Notes: a model not told the origin generated them from the sequence alone. A DNA stretch of 64,000 nt from CAYOHG01 sp964465125 (GCA_964465125.1 CAYXIO010000001.1:1-64000); one strand, 5' to 3'; positions 17,901-24,029 are shown, numbered from the stretch's first letter. Program-made: numbers and translations.

Positions 17901-19611
17901 CCTGCGCAACGAGATCACCGTCATCGACGACCTGCGCACCAATTCGCTCATCTGCACCGCGCCGCCTGAGGGTATGCCGCTGGTCGAGCAGCTTGTCGCC
18001 GCGATCGACCTGCCGCCCGACGCGCTGCAGATGCGCGTCTTCCCGCTCCGCAACTCCGACGCGGAAGAAATGGTCACAATGCTCGAGAAGCTTTTCGAGA
18101 CGCAGGGCACCACGGGCGGAACCAGCACCACCGAGGGCGGCGAGCGCGAACTCGTGCTGACCGACGGCCCCGGCGGCCGGCAGGTCCTGCGCTTCACCAC
18201 CGAGCGGCGGACCAACTCGGTCATCGCCGCCGGCACCGAAAGCTACCTCAACATCGTCGATCAGCTCGTCCTCCAACTCGACAGCCAGCCGATCCAGGAG
18301 CGCCGCACGATCGTCTATCACCCGCGGAACAACCCCGCGCTTGCGATTCAGGACGCCATGTCGAGCTTCAACGACGAGAACAAGCGCGTCCTCGACGAAG
18401 TCGGCCAGGAGCTTTCCGCCACCGCGCGGCAGCAGGAGGAAATCCTGACCGTCGCCAACGAGGACACCAACCGCGTCATCATCAACTATGACCCGCGCAA
18501 GGAGGACCAGGTGCTCAACCTGGTCAAGGAGCTCGACCAGCCCCCGCCGCAGGTGCTCATCCAGGTGCTGATCCTCGAGCTGCGCATGGACAACTCGCTT
18601 GAGCTGGGCGTCGAGTTCGCCTTCCAGGACCTCCAGTTCACCGCCGCCGGACCGTCGGATACGACGACCTTCGATTATGTCGGCGGAACCGACATCGGGG
18701 CCGCCGGCGCCGACCTGGGCGGTTTCACGTTCACCATCACGGGGGCGGATTTCAACTTCCTGTTCCGCACGCTCCAGGAGGAGAACCGCCTGAGCGTGCT
18801 CAGCCGCCCGCAGATCACGGCGATGGACAACCAGGAGGCGAGCTTCGAGGTGACCGACAGCGTGCCTTTCGTCGGCCAGAGCACCATCACCAACACCGGC
18901 CAGGTGACGACTTCGGTCGATCGCCGCGACGTCGGCATCCGCTTGACGGTCACGCCGCACATCAACCCCGACGGCCTGGTGCGGATGGAGATTCGCCAGG
19001 AAGTCTCGGACTTCTCGGGCAGCACCGTATCGGTCGGCCCCGGCGTCACATCGCCGGTCTTCTTCCAGCGCATCGCGGAGACCGTGGTCACGGTGAAGGA
19101 CGCGGAGACCGTGGTGCTCGGCGGCCTGATCACGACACGCGACGAGGATCGCGAAACCAAGGTTCCGCTGCTGGGAGACGTTCCCGGTCTCGGCCTGCTC
19201 TTCCGCAACGACGTCAAGACGCAGACCCGCAGCGAGCTGCTGCTCGTGCTTACCCCGCATGTGATCCGCACGGTCGACGATTTCAACGAGCGGTCGATCA
19301 CGGAGCGCGACCGGCTGGAGGTCATTCCGCCGGAGATTCTCTCGCATCCGCTGATGCAGGGTCTGCGCGTGGCTCCGGAAGACTTGAAGGTCACCGCCAG
19401 CGAGGAGCTGCTCGGGCCGTTCCCGCTGGAGAACGGCAGCGTCGAGAACGGGGCGGCGCCGGGCGCCAGGCCCGAGGACACGCGCGCGGCTCCGCCGGCC
19501 TCGCAGCAGTACGGCCCGCCGCCGCGCCAGCCCGAGGCGACTCCCGCCGGCAACAGCTACGATGTTCCGATTCCGGCGCGCAGCGGCGGTCGGACGAAGG
19601 CGCAAACATGA
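5965..19611 (+). CDS. Giant secretin (GspD/PilQ-like) with about 42 N-domain repeats
   Basis: The predicted protein has about 4,548 residues; usual GspD secretins have 600-750. ATG 5965 follows a GAGG box and starts a hydrophobic signal segment (PWSPILVIATTWLLCGFVLL). Then come five 8-residue PPSPGxxT repeats (about 103-142), a charged helix (about 176-214) and an N0-like domain (about 276-370). From about 379 to 4190 a module of roughly 90 residues recurs about 42 times; each has a core such as ADxRTNSLLVVA followed by a helix ending LIxQLD. Gly-rich or Pro/Gln-rich linkers interrupt the array at about 1981-2056 and 3012-3189. The C-terminus (about 4193-4440) is a canonical secretin domain: ENRLSVLSRPQITAMDNQ, VPFVGQST, VGIRLTVTPHIN, ETVVLGGLI and VPLLGDVPGLGLLFR. 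It should form an outer-membrane gated channel with a very long periplasmic part. It overlaps the next gene by ATGA. Confidence 0.93.
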   Translation: MSPLIPLRGPWSPILVIATTWLLCGFVLLQDQGADAPHAGAANLSTTAQPVRFDSDSGPDTALADWQRAQALARAIEADTRQDPPSPGAQPTEPPASNPAPTPPSPGVPTPPSPGAQTPPSPGAETPPSPGAETPPSPGAETSPATKTASAESPMPSPDGAQSQPATSQASQPSDAAEVRRIARENARRRAAELREQRLREMEERRRAASQAASRPDGAEDGAETGEEPRTTPPRTARRLGGGENRRESGPPSEEAGAAGEGDLTVSAPPAPADGRTEWFAFKDTQWEDVIQHFIERIGKPLMSGEDSLTLVSGTLTYESSRRYTKEEAIDELNHLLVEQGAFFAEDENYVYVVPLSELTKVLELGFIFDTLEAFETAKLRDYQLCSVQIQIKGRNAEEVRDLLSPSMPDYALPIVVGETNKIRISGLAKDVRRFVGLMEITSTRRFDPRETRFIEIKTNVRQIEQMVREYFSLDQPQRVFNPQTRRFEQPASTEPAVQFVADERTKTLIVKAPVDKLDEIAEFIQKVDAKPDIGEFKTTVLPVQHGNAGEIADLLNKIFEQEQGSASRSLTRTVAPQVRPGTRRTPTQQNQPNPEEIVVEDLYERARKTIRLFAHEPTNSLIVYANDDGVKRVQEMLEGIDQPTPSNYRAFKLEHASATEIQPLVEQIARGGTSSGTPGRNTGGSRSITILPDPSTDTLYVLADRSEMERIAGIIAQFDVPAEDDARHVIELVTITADRAAELANAVLSGEASRPRAGGRGRGGAAVVPATARVIPLREANMLIVVCGEEEWAKVEETIRQADQNALSSKPELEFIPVTKGSVDAIVATLRQMYPTYRHPVLGQVPVFIDTLGDQIVVQSVKPAIEEITALVSTLDREVADVPFTILPLEQADATTVADYAQGLLPAAQRGPRGGGAAPTSVRAEPVTNSLIIQADKLTVKKITDFAREMDSKVAGQQPERKFYTLKNATPQEVVTAISSLFDAAALSRRGGRGPVGAQVRTVIVGNQVVVDAPAGKQAEIESLIDQLDSLNDRGITTLLVKLPGADTNAIAARLASAFQDRMRTQAVVARFQPDASTETILMTVSKDVADEASRLLEEYRAASEPIVQQTEFLALQHAAAPEAAAWLQEQLVNRMIAQFGRTTAERVRVTPETRTNRIIVSAPQVAVTAAKQLLEQYDVPITVATEASAPPVETIVRKLPGLDVANLAQQLTQAAAALPPRPDKLRFVFGADRMTETLIYTIPKDSITWVDENVGKFTAESAELMPEQRNYPIRNTDATYLTNQLNSVLGTQVRNKRGQDVWAKVSITPETRLNEVIVNAPKFVHEMVARLLEQLDKPSTADSLKTVTLLNADANTVLNTLRSLYDEKIRARTLRISAEPLSNSLIVGGREDDFNEIKRWAVEFDQSATARSKIEFFQLDYVDASQVVQLVRDMVAALRGVPPGSKSQTLRDFTVQPDLRTNRLVVSAPEQVLADVRTVVKQVDVPGPDDNVVTIDLKYADPGDVQRMLNEVFGVKGSKRNQNPAEEVYVTTSNMTLIIKAPKRKLEQITALVAKLDAQNTNQLQTKLYTLRVLNAQTVAGQVNLFLAGIKKNTKRGELQPAAFAEPNTNTLVVIAPGDQIPFIDGLVEKIEATPLPTSEPKAFALKNVRADQVAQSIQQMLRSKVIEREGARQNAVQVSVIPEAYSNRVFVYAPSEYQDLAAEIVRMIDQSVETGDVLHIIRLDNADAAQLQQTLMTYLQQRQQRGAAQSVQISVDASSNSLLISGRIEDVANVEKTIAQLDTDAASVPELQIFQLDYANADDLAETLPAMFPPRGPGDTVTVNADSYYSRLYVTANKRRMRQVEAVIKQYDAAPPSSETGLPGGKDIYFIEITRGDPLDIEMDVEDFFPPESEGGPRIDADFFGNWITVVCRKDEYPKIEELIRKFEARAKPEFKITRYKPKGDVSRYIEFLKARELDADIVLPAEGAKPESMIEELWPEGSEHPAVGPKPAGPQPTSAATTGALAPRVVPRPQFQLASYQPASGGAARADTQNRVDEAAAAALGQEPPAGSSKRERPQVRVHPDGSVIITGLKDDVEDIEDAFELFEEDMGEGEVIRIFKFKYGDVNAAARVIDLMFNEQQRGIAQIPGVQQAGQQAGQRGGRGQIPGLPGAFGAAFGADAGRRGQRGEGGEEDEMMNLARQLMGQGADATGGRGGMTGGSGRVRYATDASHNYLIIKCDESKLPEIRQLLRELDIPGAKVDVKVFQLKNVAAKEAAENIKALLGVDRSQQSRQQQQSPFGAMMRNPLNPLGSQFLELFQQQQVSIAGGEGTSAKIELVEIVPNEITNSILVSAPAEVMRIIEDLIGRLERLEGHDITVIRHVALEKAKVDEVVPLLREIFTSDGRGGGGGRGAAARPGDMGPVTVSADPRNNSIIYSAQAKDVTAVEAQIRMLDIEDKDGALANAEMIICDYGDAVSIADTVTAIYGASGGGAGPRGGRGGSAASSQTDVRITAEPVTNSILVFAPKATRELIIDDILKLDQQSKRGVREIDVKHADAQKLADRVAQMFGGTSVMAQAGGGGGLGGRRGAGSAMAATAGRLVIVGDKNAGKLLVRAPDALFEQIKEVVATLDTPDETLQVRRFALTYVDSQTVVDSVKGALSEFVQMRAMTGDSGDMGLDAFTAVADPRTNSILVVGSEQTFGFVELLISQVDRETPPDLRKTFQIFVLDRADAQTVADAINSFASGGAAQVTSTSGGSTRSGAGRRGGFSGFGGAGGASLQASDKLEVSAVAEPLTNSVMVFGRPADIERVDQEIIQQLDRSQRSIVELPVNNATASQVAASVMQFMDQPTGTGGGGRGGQARGGQPPTIIPNDLGKKIVVRGTRTQIAEIKELVERFDNADAGSPVRVVRVPYGQDVVALAQTLERVINEGENQIARANGRQPRLITVAADERTQSLLVYGDSSQYAVVESVVQELTEGRLFKPVTQVITLENLSATEAQQIIDSMQQRGGGVSGSGTRPRQPSFRGTSGTSTGGTRIQPQNPQQPSQPRNRPSGGGSGNRPSGGGARPSGGGQQRPSGTPGALWMAPMWERLLSDDSAEQTSVGGRPFIGTFVTHSLINAIWMARAAQDALDAGQDEPAAEAPGQEPPASQPPDTEPEQRVPEPAQPPVAVERRGEPPATEIRRPAEPAATASAPVGSVLGELRGSVVAQPLNSRQLMIVGDASDVDFIQQLLMQMDGATPQAAIEVYNLKFAKAAVIAPVIDNAVRAFVEANVGTLERLDRFSIVAEARSNSLIVAASDSNLQLISQMIAQLDVEAAALGASMKLVPLVHVQAAEAVSLLRPMLEALAKFRNEEGGTIPSIQAEPRSNSLTIIGTAADIAEIEQQIEAIDVELTVDSPFTTARLVVVDLVNANAEKLAETLNSLIEVERATSAGGGGGGPGGARATQALIRRLLITTADGQEMPPLDLDKPIQIQPEPGKNSLLIRSNPTNNEALTAIVKLFDALPAAAEYEIKSFRLQYASAAKLTEMLQKTFDDARKNVLKRPSDGDSGIKQGVLPPQPAGAAARGLPYQISITNDPRSNVIVAVGHKDAVMLAAGLVAEMDKPAGELDVKPYVVNLKNTQATRLKEQLDEMLQARLEALGDADNKARDSAVITADDRTNSLLVVATADMYEMVWGLVGKLDTADSYRVVDTLYRRLKFADSGKLSGMMQELFDRKKEAAGETETQTKDVLFVLSDTRSNSLMLTGTRDYLREAEALIDRLDQQFDPTVVFKVRPILLNSATTIAALLTDMVEKSRSNQEEATQGTPIHIAADARSNSLLIACSNEDLLMVERWVELLDRPTDPGRVQKIIPLKRGKAEEIAQSASELFKSSGDGAGQDVTVFADPATNSLIAVGPPAVVKEIEDLVDKLNAYEAGAGAMVRIFKLKQADAEDAGELLRRILSGEGGSVGGTGAGGGGATNQDLAAEQVVLVYQAQHPELGAQTFKALRNEITVIDDLRTNSLICTAPPEGMPLVEQLVAAIDLPPDALQMRVFPLRNSDAEEMVTMLEKLFETQGTTGGTSTTEGGERELVLTDGPGGRQVLRFTTERRTNSVIAAGTESYLNIVDQLVLQLDSQPIQERRTIVYHPRNNPALAIQDAMSSFNDENKRVLDEVGQELSATARQQEEILTVANEDTNRVIINYDPRKEDQVLNLVKELDQPPPQVLIQVLILELRMDNSLELGVEFAFQDLQFTAAGPSDTTTFDYVGGTDIGAAGADLGGFTFTITGADFNFLFRTLQEENRLSVLSRPQITAMDNQEASFEVTDSVPFVGQSTITNTGQVTTSVDRRDVGIRLTVTPHINPDGLVRMEIRQEVSDFSGSTVSVGPGVTSPVFFQRIAETVVTVKDAETVVLGGLITTRDEDRETKVPLLGDVPGLGLLFRNDVKTQTRSELLLVLTPHVIRTVDDFNERSITERDRLEVIPPEILSHPLMQGLRVAPEDLKVTASEELLGPFPLENGSVENGAAPGARPEDTRAAPPASQQYGPPPRQPEATPAGNSYDVPIPARSGGRTKAQT
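6271..6390 (+). repeat. Five 24-bp in-frame tandem repeats (PPSPGxxT)
   Basis: Five consecutive 24-base units encode PPSPG followed by VPT, AQT, AET, AET, AET near the secretin N-terminus. The third to fifth copies are almost identical at the base level, so the array is recent and probably variable in copy number. A proline-rich segment here could span or bind peptidoglycan close to the inner membrane. Confidence 0.85.
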
Positions 19612-20252
19612 TCGAGGGTTCTCGCGGTCCGCGTGGACGATCGTGGGCCGGCGGCGTGCGGTGCGCCGGGCTGGCGGCGCTCGTGCTGGTGCTTGGCCTG
19701 TGCGGTTGTCAGAGCCAGCAGCCGAACTCTGCGATTCCGACCCGGTCGAGCGGCCCGACGGAGCGGCCGCCGTCCAAGAACGTCATCGAGCCGACCGAAG
19801 TCGAGGCGCGCGACGACATCACCAGCATCGTGACCTTCTGGTCGCAGACGCCTTGGATTCTTCGCGACGGCCGCATCGCCGGCGTGCGCGTGGCGACCTA
19901 TTTCGTCTCGGCTCAGACGCAGCGCGGGGTGTTCGTGCCCGGCGACATTCGCGTCGAGTTGCGCGTCATTGAGCGCCTGCGCGACGGGCGGCGCGTTCGG
20001 CGGCCGGTGCACGAGTGGGTGCTCGACCGCGGTCAGGCCATGGACTACCGCGTTCGCAAACGGGCCATCGGGGGCTACTACTACGGGCTGCTGCTGATCT
20101 GGCCGACAGACCTGCGGCTCGAAGGACAAACGATCGAGCTCGAGTTCAGCTACCATCGGCTCGACGGCCGCGAGATTCAGGCGCCGCCCAAGCAGTTCGA
20201 GGTTCCGCAGCGCGAGGCGCCGATCGAGACCGTGCCCGTGGAGCCGGAATGA
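19608..20252 (+). CDS. Lipoprotein coupled to the giant secretin (possible pilotin or partner)
   Basis: The product has 214 residues. The start ATG 19608 overlaps the secretin stop (ATGA), so translation is coupled. Residues 15-35 form a lipoprotein signal (LAALVLVLGLCGC) with the lipidated Cys in the LCGC lipobox. After a Ser/Pro/Arg linker, residues about 60-205 look like a single beta-rich domain (FWSQTPWILRDGRIAG, VELRVIERLRDGRRV, IELEFSYHRLDGREI). I do not recognise the family. Position suggests a partner of the secretin, for example a pilotin that guides it to the outer membrane, but known pilotins are helical, so this is inference. The next gene also overlaps by ATGA. Confidence 0.8.
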   Translation: MIEGSRGPRGRSWAGGVRCAGLAALVLVLGLCGCQSQQPNSAIPTRSSGPTERPPSKNVIEPTEVEARDDITSIVTFWSQTPWILRDGRIAGVRVATYFVSAQTQRGVFVPGDIRVELRVIERLRDGRRVRRPVHEWVLDRGQAMDYRVRKRAIGGYYYGLLLIWPTDLRLEGQTIELEFSYHRLDGREIQAPPKQFEVPQREAPIETVPVEPE

Positions 20253-20755
20253 CCTGGACGCGTTTCGGTCTTGCGCTGCTGGCCGTGTACGTCGTGCAGA
20301 CGGTGATCGTGCCGCTGCTGCCGCTCGGGCCGCTCGATCTGTTTACCGTGCTGGTGCTGCTGGTCGGGATGCTGGCGCCGACTCCCGAGGCGCGCCTGGC
20401 CGCATGGATCACCGGCCTGGCTCAGGACATCGGCAGCGTCGATCCGCTGGGGCTGCACGCCTTCTGCCAGGGCCTGACCGGCTGGGTGCTTTCGCGTCTG
20501 CGCGAGCGGTTCAACGTCGAAGTCTGGTGGCCGCGCGGCGTGGGCGGATTCCTGGCGGCTTTGGTGGGGCACTTCGCCTATCATCTCTTTGGCGCGGTCT
20601 GGATGAACGACGCAAGCCTCGGCTGGCTGGCGATGACCGCACAAGCCGGGTTCGCGGCCCTGTTCGCCAGCGCCCTGATGGTGGCGCTGACGAGTACGCC
20701 GCGCCTGAGCGTACGGCGGTTTCGGCGGCACCGCGCTCGACCGCTGACCCATTGA
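20249..20755 (+). CDS. mreD: MreD-like integral membrane protein
   Basis: The product has 168 residues with about five membrane segments. The central block LAAWITGLAQDIGSVDPLGLHAFCQGLTGW follows the MreD pattern (G-x-x-x-D followed by PLGLHA and a hydrophobic helix), and the length is right. MreD is a cytoplasmic-membrane part of the rod-shape elongasome with MreB, MreC and RodA. The start ATG 20249 overlaps the lipoprotein stop (ATGA). Here it is not in an mreBC operon but behind a giant secretin and a lipoprotein, which is unusual and may tie cell-wall growth to assembly of the large envelope channel. Family assignment is by pattern only. Confidence 0.7.
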   Translation: MTWTRFGLALLAVYVVQTVIVPLLPLGPLDLFTVLVLLVGMLAPTPEARLAAWITGLAQDIGSVDPLGLHAFCQGLTGWVLSRLRERFNVEVWWPRGVGGFLAALVGHFAYHLFGAVWMNDASLGWLAMTAQAGFAALFASALMVALTSTPRLSVRRFRRHRARPLTH

Positions 20756-20765
20756 CTGAGAGACA

Positions 20766-21644
20766 ATGATCCAACCCTCCAACGTCGCCACGCTGGTGAA
20801 CCGGCCGGCGCGACTTGCGCTGCGTCCGCCCGTTCGTAGCCTGCTCCTGGCGGCGGCGCTGTTCGCCGTGTGCGGCTGCGCGACGCCCGGCCGGCTGCAT
20901 ACCGCGGCGCGGTATGCTCGCGGCGTGGTCTTCGTGCTGCCCGGCATCGAAGGGCCGAGCCCGCTGAATCGCGATGTCGCGCTCGGGCTCGACGACGGCG
21001 GCGTTTCCTCGGCGATCGAGATCTACGATTGGACCGTCGGCGTGCCCGGCTCCATGATCGTCAATCTCGCCTACCTGGAGCGCAACCGAGCCCAGGCGCA
21101 GCGGCTCGCCGACCGAATCGTCGAATACCGCGCCCTGCGACCCGGACGGCCGGTCCACCTGGTGGGACATTCCGGCGGGGCGGCCATCGCGATCATGGCG
21201 CTGGAGGCGCTTCCTCCCGGCCGGCAGATCGACATGGCTATCCTGCTGGCGCCGGCCATTTCGCCCGGCTACGACCTGACGACCGCGCTTCGCCGCACCC
21301 GTCGCGGCATCGTCAACTTTTACTCCGAGCGTGACGTCGGCTTGCTCAGGGTCGGCACCACGATCTTTGGCTCGGTCGACCGCGAGCACGGCGCGTCGGC
21401 CGGGGCGACCGGATTCAGCGTGCCGGCGGGGCTCGGGGAAGCGTCACGCGGACTGTACGCAAGCAAGCTGCACCAGGTCGCGTGGGACCCGCGCCTGCGG
21501 CGGGCCGGCGCGAGCGGAACGCACATCGGCTGGGCGTCGCGCGAGTTCGCCGCCGGGTTCCTCGCGTCGTTGATCGTCGAGAGCGAGGCCGCCGCCGCCG
21601 CGCGCCGACCCTACGGCGACCCGCAGCGTCTTGACAGCGAATGA
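20766..21644 (+). CDS. Alpha/beta-hydrolase lipoprotein
   Basis: The product has 292 residues. An N-terminal hydrophobic segment (24-37) ends in a VCGC lipobox with Cys38 as the likely lipidated residue. The hydrolase fold is shown by VVFVLPGIEG (54-63) and the nucleophile elbow VHLVGHSGG with Ser136. Later candidates for the catalytic acid and base are in FYSERDVGLL and GTHIGW. It is predicted to be an outer-membrane-anchored esterase or lipase of unknown substrate. A GAGAG box precedes ATG 20766, only ten bases after the mreD-like gene, so it is probably in the same transcript. Confidence 0.82.
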   Translation: MIQPSNVATLVNRPARLALRPPVRSLLLAAALFAVCGCATPGRLHTAARYARGVVFVLPGIEGPSPLNRDVALGLDDGGVSSAIEIYDWTVGVPGSMIVNLAYLERNRAQAQRLADRIVEYRALRPGRPVHLVGHSGGAAIAIMALEALPPGRQIDMAILLAPAISPGYDLTTALRRTRRGIVNFYSERDVGLLRVGTTIFGSVDREHGASAGATGFSVPAGLGEASRGLYASKLHQVAWDPRLRRAGASGTHIGWASREFAAGFLASLIVESEAAAAARRPYGDPQRLDSE

Positions 21645-21722
21645 CCCCCGCAACTACGGTCGCGCCGCGAAGACGCCCGTTCGATGCAGCGCTGCGGCGT
21701 CGAGGAGGATTGGGGACCCATC

Positions 21723-22049
21723 ATGTCACCCCGCCTGCGTCGCTTGTGGAGGTTCGGAATCCTGCTCGGCCTGACCTGCGGATGCGCGCGACCGCTGACC
21801 TACGAACGCTGGGACGGGCTGCGGATCGGCGCCACCGCCGATGCGGTCAGCGCCCGGCTCGGCGAGCCGCAGCAGCAGCAGGATCACACCTGGGTCTATC
21901 GCGACGATCCGCGCGGGATCACCGCGCGCGTGTACTTGAAGCACGGCCGGCTGATCGGAAAGTACTGGGCCGATCCTGAGTACGGCGTGCGCCGCGAAGG
22001 GGCGCCCCAAGCGCCCGCAACCCGCGGCGCGCCGCCCGGCGACCCTTGA
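21723..22049 (+). CDS. Small BamE/SmpA-like lipoprotein
   Basis: The product has 108 residues from ATG 21723; an in-frame ATG 39 bases upstream would add residues before the signal. The N-terminus RFGILLGLTCGC is a lipoprotein signal. The mature part contains WDGLRIGATADAVSARLGEP, a helix-turn followed by an aromatic strand (HTWVYRDD), which is the arrangement seen in BamE/SmpA-OmlA-like domains (G-x-T-x-x-x-V-x-x-x-L-G-x-P). Members of this fold act in outer-membrane assembly or as anti-sigma or inhibitor-like lipoproteins. The gene ends facing the DUF1028 gene. Confidence 0.65.
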   Translation: MSPRLRRLWRFGILLGLTCGCARPLTYERWDGLRIGATADAVSARLGEPQQQQDHTWVYRDDPRGITARVYLKHGRLIGKYWADPEYGVRREGAPQAPATRGAPPGDP

Positions 22050-22079
22050 TCTCACCGCTTGGCCGCGCGGCGGGGTCCG

Positions 22080-23387
22080 CTACGGCGCGCAAGGCTCCGC
22101 GAAATTCAGCAGCAGCGTGGAGAGATCGCTCAGGTCGACGTCGCCGTCCAGGTCGAGATCGCCGTCGTTGAATTGCGCGCCGTCCGGCATGCCGAAGTGC
22201 GCGAGCAGCACGGCCAAGTCGCCGGTGTCCAGGCTGAAGTCGCCGTTCAGGTCGTACTGAAGATCCTGACTCACCAGGTGCGCGCTGGGAATCAGGTAGC
22301 GACTCCCCGCGTCATCGGTGACCTGGACGGCGAGGATGTCCTGTCCGCCCATCGAGCCGGCGGTGAGGGTGACCCCGTAGACCGAACCGCCCAGGTCGGC
22401 AACCGGGCCGATCGACGAGACGCCGGCGCTGCCAACGTCGTGAACCACGCTCACGTTGGTGACGCCGGCGGCGGGATTCCCCTGCCAGTCGCGCAGCTCG
22501 ATGGTCATGGTTGCGGTGGAGCTGCCGTCAGGCGGGAGCGCACACGGGGAGAGCATGACGCCCGATTCGACCGCGTCCGCGCGGCCCACCAGCCCGAGCC
22601 GGAACGCGTCAAACATCTCGCGCAGCGCAATCACCGGATCAGGGTCGGCCGTGTCGCCGCGAAAGTTCAGCCGCATGTAGTACGTGCCGGTGGCGCAGCC
22701 GGCGGAGCTGCATGTGCCGTCCACGTCGCCGCGGCGCGTCCCGACCATGAACCCGACGTGGGCCGACTTGGTGAAGCCGTCCGGCGGGCAGCCGCAGGTC
22801 GGGTCGGAGGAGGAGCACGAGCAGCGGCCGTCGCCGCCCCAGCTTCGGGCGGCTTCCATCCCCGCCATGAGCTTCTCCGGCAGGCCGCCGGGCTCGGTGA
22901 GAATCGCGATCTCGGCGTCCTCGATGACGGTCGAGCAGGTCAGGATGTTGCCCTGGATGGCCCACACTAGGCTGCCGGAACGCCCGACGATGCTGCCGGC
23001 GAAATCCAGGTCCTCGTCGCCGGTGAAGGATATCGCCCGGCCGAGCACGTCGACGATTCCGTACTGGCGCGTCTGGAACGCGGGGTCGGAATCTTCGAGC
23101 AACTGGAGGATCGCCGCGGGATCGCTGCCCGCCAGCATCTCGCCCCAGATCAGAACGCGGTTATTGCCGGTCGGGTCGACGCTGGCCTGGGCCGCCGCCG
23201 CTCCGCGATCCACCAGCACGACCGGCACGGTTTTGAGCAGATTCGTGTTTCGCAGACACGTGGCCGACCCGATCGCGATCTCGCGCGTGCGCGTATCCAC
23301 GAGCACGATGGACCAAGTGGCGTGGGCGCGCGGGCCGATCAGCATCGCGGCGAATGCGGCGGCCAGCAGAGCGCGGGTGCGGTTCAT
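22080..23387 (-). CDS. Secreted DUF1028 protein with C-terminal dockerin-like module
   Basis: The product has 435 residues. The start at 23387 gives a signal peptide (RALLAAAFAAMLIGPRAHA) and has a GGGGAGAG box upstream; the open frame continues further without such features. Directly after the signal comes TWSIVLVDTRTREIAIGSATC, typical of DUF1028, a family with an Ntn-hydrolase-like fold often found exported. A Cys-rich loop (CSCSSSDPTCGCPP) is inserted. A beta-sandwich-like part follows (TMTIELRDWQGNPAAGVTNV). The last 50 residues are a dockerin-like pair: DLNGDFSLDTGDLAVLLAHFG and DLDLDGDVDLSDLSTLLLNF. Substrate unknown. Confidence 0.85.
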   Translation of the reverse strand: MNRTRALLAAAFAAMLIGPRAHATWSIVLVDTRTREIAIGSATCLRNTNLLKTVPVVLVDRGAAAAQASVDPTGNNRVLIWGEMLAGSDPAAILQLLEDSDPAFQTRQYGIVDVLGRAISFTGDEDLDFAGSIVGRSGSLVWAIQGNILTCSTVIEDAEIAILTEPGGLPEKLMAGMEAARSWGGDGRCSCSSSDPTCGCPPDGFTKSAHVGFMVGTRRGDVDGTCSSAGCATGTYYMRLNFRGDTADPDPVIALREMFDAFRLGLVGRADAVESGVMLSPCALPPDGSSTATMTIELRDWQGNPAAGVTNVSVVHDVGSAGVSSIGPVADLGGSVYGVTLTAGSMGGQDILAVQVTDDAGSRYLIPSAHLVSQDLQYDLNGDFSLDTGDLAVLLAHFGMPDGAQFNDGDLDLDGDVDLSDLSTLLLNFAEPCAP

Positions 23388-23723
23388 TCGAGCTTCTCTC
23401 CCCACAGGTGAACGAGATAAGCGGCGCAAAGTGCGCCAGTAGACGACCGATTGCCTGGCCCGTCTGATTCTAGCTGAGGCGAGGTGCCAAGCCGCGCGAT
23501 TCTGCGCGGTGCGCACGGAAGCCCCCGGGGCGCAGGCTGAGCTATCAGACGTGCGGCGACCGTGGGGCATGCGCGGCCGGGGGATCCGTCCGCGCCGCCG
23601 CCCGCATCGGCACGATTGCGACTGCGGAGTTCCGGGCAGATATGAAAGCGACCGCCTGCCCGGTGAAGGGAAAGCGGTCGCTTTGAATCTGACAAGCCGT
23701 TGCCGGCGTATTCGGCGTGCCGG
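23388..23723. other. Intergenic stretch with terminator-like hairpin, 336 bp
   Basis: The stretch lies between two minus-strand genes. The 3' part (towards 23387) should hold the promoter of the DUF1028 gene. A strong hairpin lies at 23645-23684. No gene is supported. Confidence 0.5.
23645..23684. terminator. 11-bp stem hairpin ending in TTT
   Basis: AAAGCGACCGC (23645-23655) pairs perfectly with GCGGTCGCTTT (23674-23684) across an 18-base loop. The arm begins with AAA and ends with TTT, so it can act on either strand. It sits 40 bases beyond the end of the minus-strand gene at 23724 and probably terminates it. Confidence 0.7.
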
Positions 23724-24029
23724 CTACTGAGTCAGCAGCGTCAAGTCCGGATCCTGCGGGATCTGGGTGAACACGTAGCCGTTCCAGATCGACTGGAGGA
23801 AGCCCGTGGTGGGCCCCACGATGATGTTGTCGAAGTCGGTGCCCACCGCGGCCGCCGGCGCTGTGAAGGTCTCGATCGACGCATCACCGACCGCCGAGTA
23901 GAAGGCCGTGAGGGCGTCGTTCGAGATGCAGCTCGCGGCGTTCCAGCCACCGAGGAAGAACTGGAACGTCATGCCGCCCATACCCAGCAACACCAGAGCC
24001 CGCTTGAAGGCTGCCTTCCGATTGGTCAT
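23724..24029 (-). CDS. Small exported protein of unknown function
   Basis: The product has 101 residues. ATG 24029 follows a strong AAGGAGAT box at good spacing. Residues 1-10 are basic and 11-27 hydrophobic (ALVLLGMGGMTFQFFLGG), a signal peptide or membrane anchor. The rest is polar with a single Cys (AASCISND) and ends in QDPDLTLLTQ. I do not recognise a family. The strong ribosome site, downstream hairpin terminator and AT-rich upstream region support a real single-gene unit. Confidence 0.7.
   Translation of the reverse strand: MTNRKAAFKRALVLLGMGGMTFQFFLGGWNAASCISNDALTAFYSAVGDASIETFTAPAAAVGTDFDNIIVGPTTGFLQSIWNGYVFTQIPQDPDLTLLTQ

Noticed and set aside
5965..19611. Possibility that the secretin repeat array is an assembly artefact
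   Set aside because: The modules differ strongly from each other in sequence and the frame is continuous, so duplication during assembly is unlikely.
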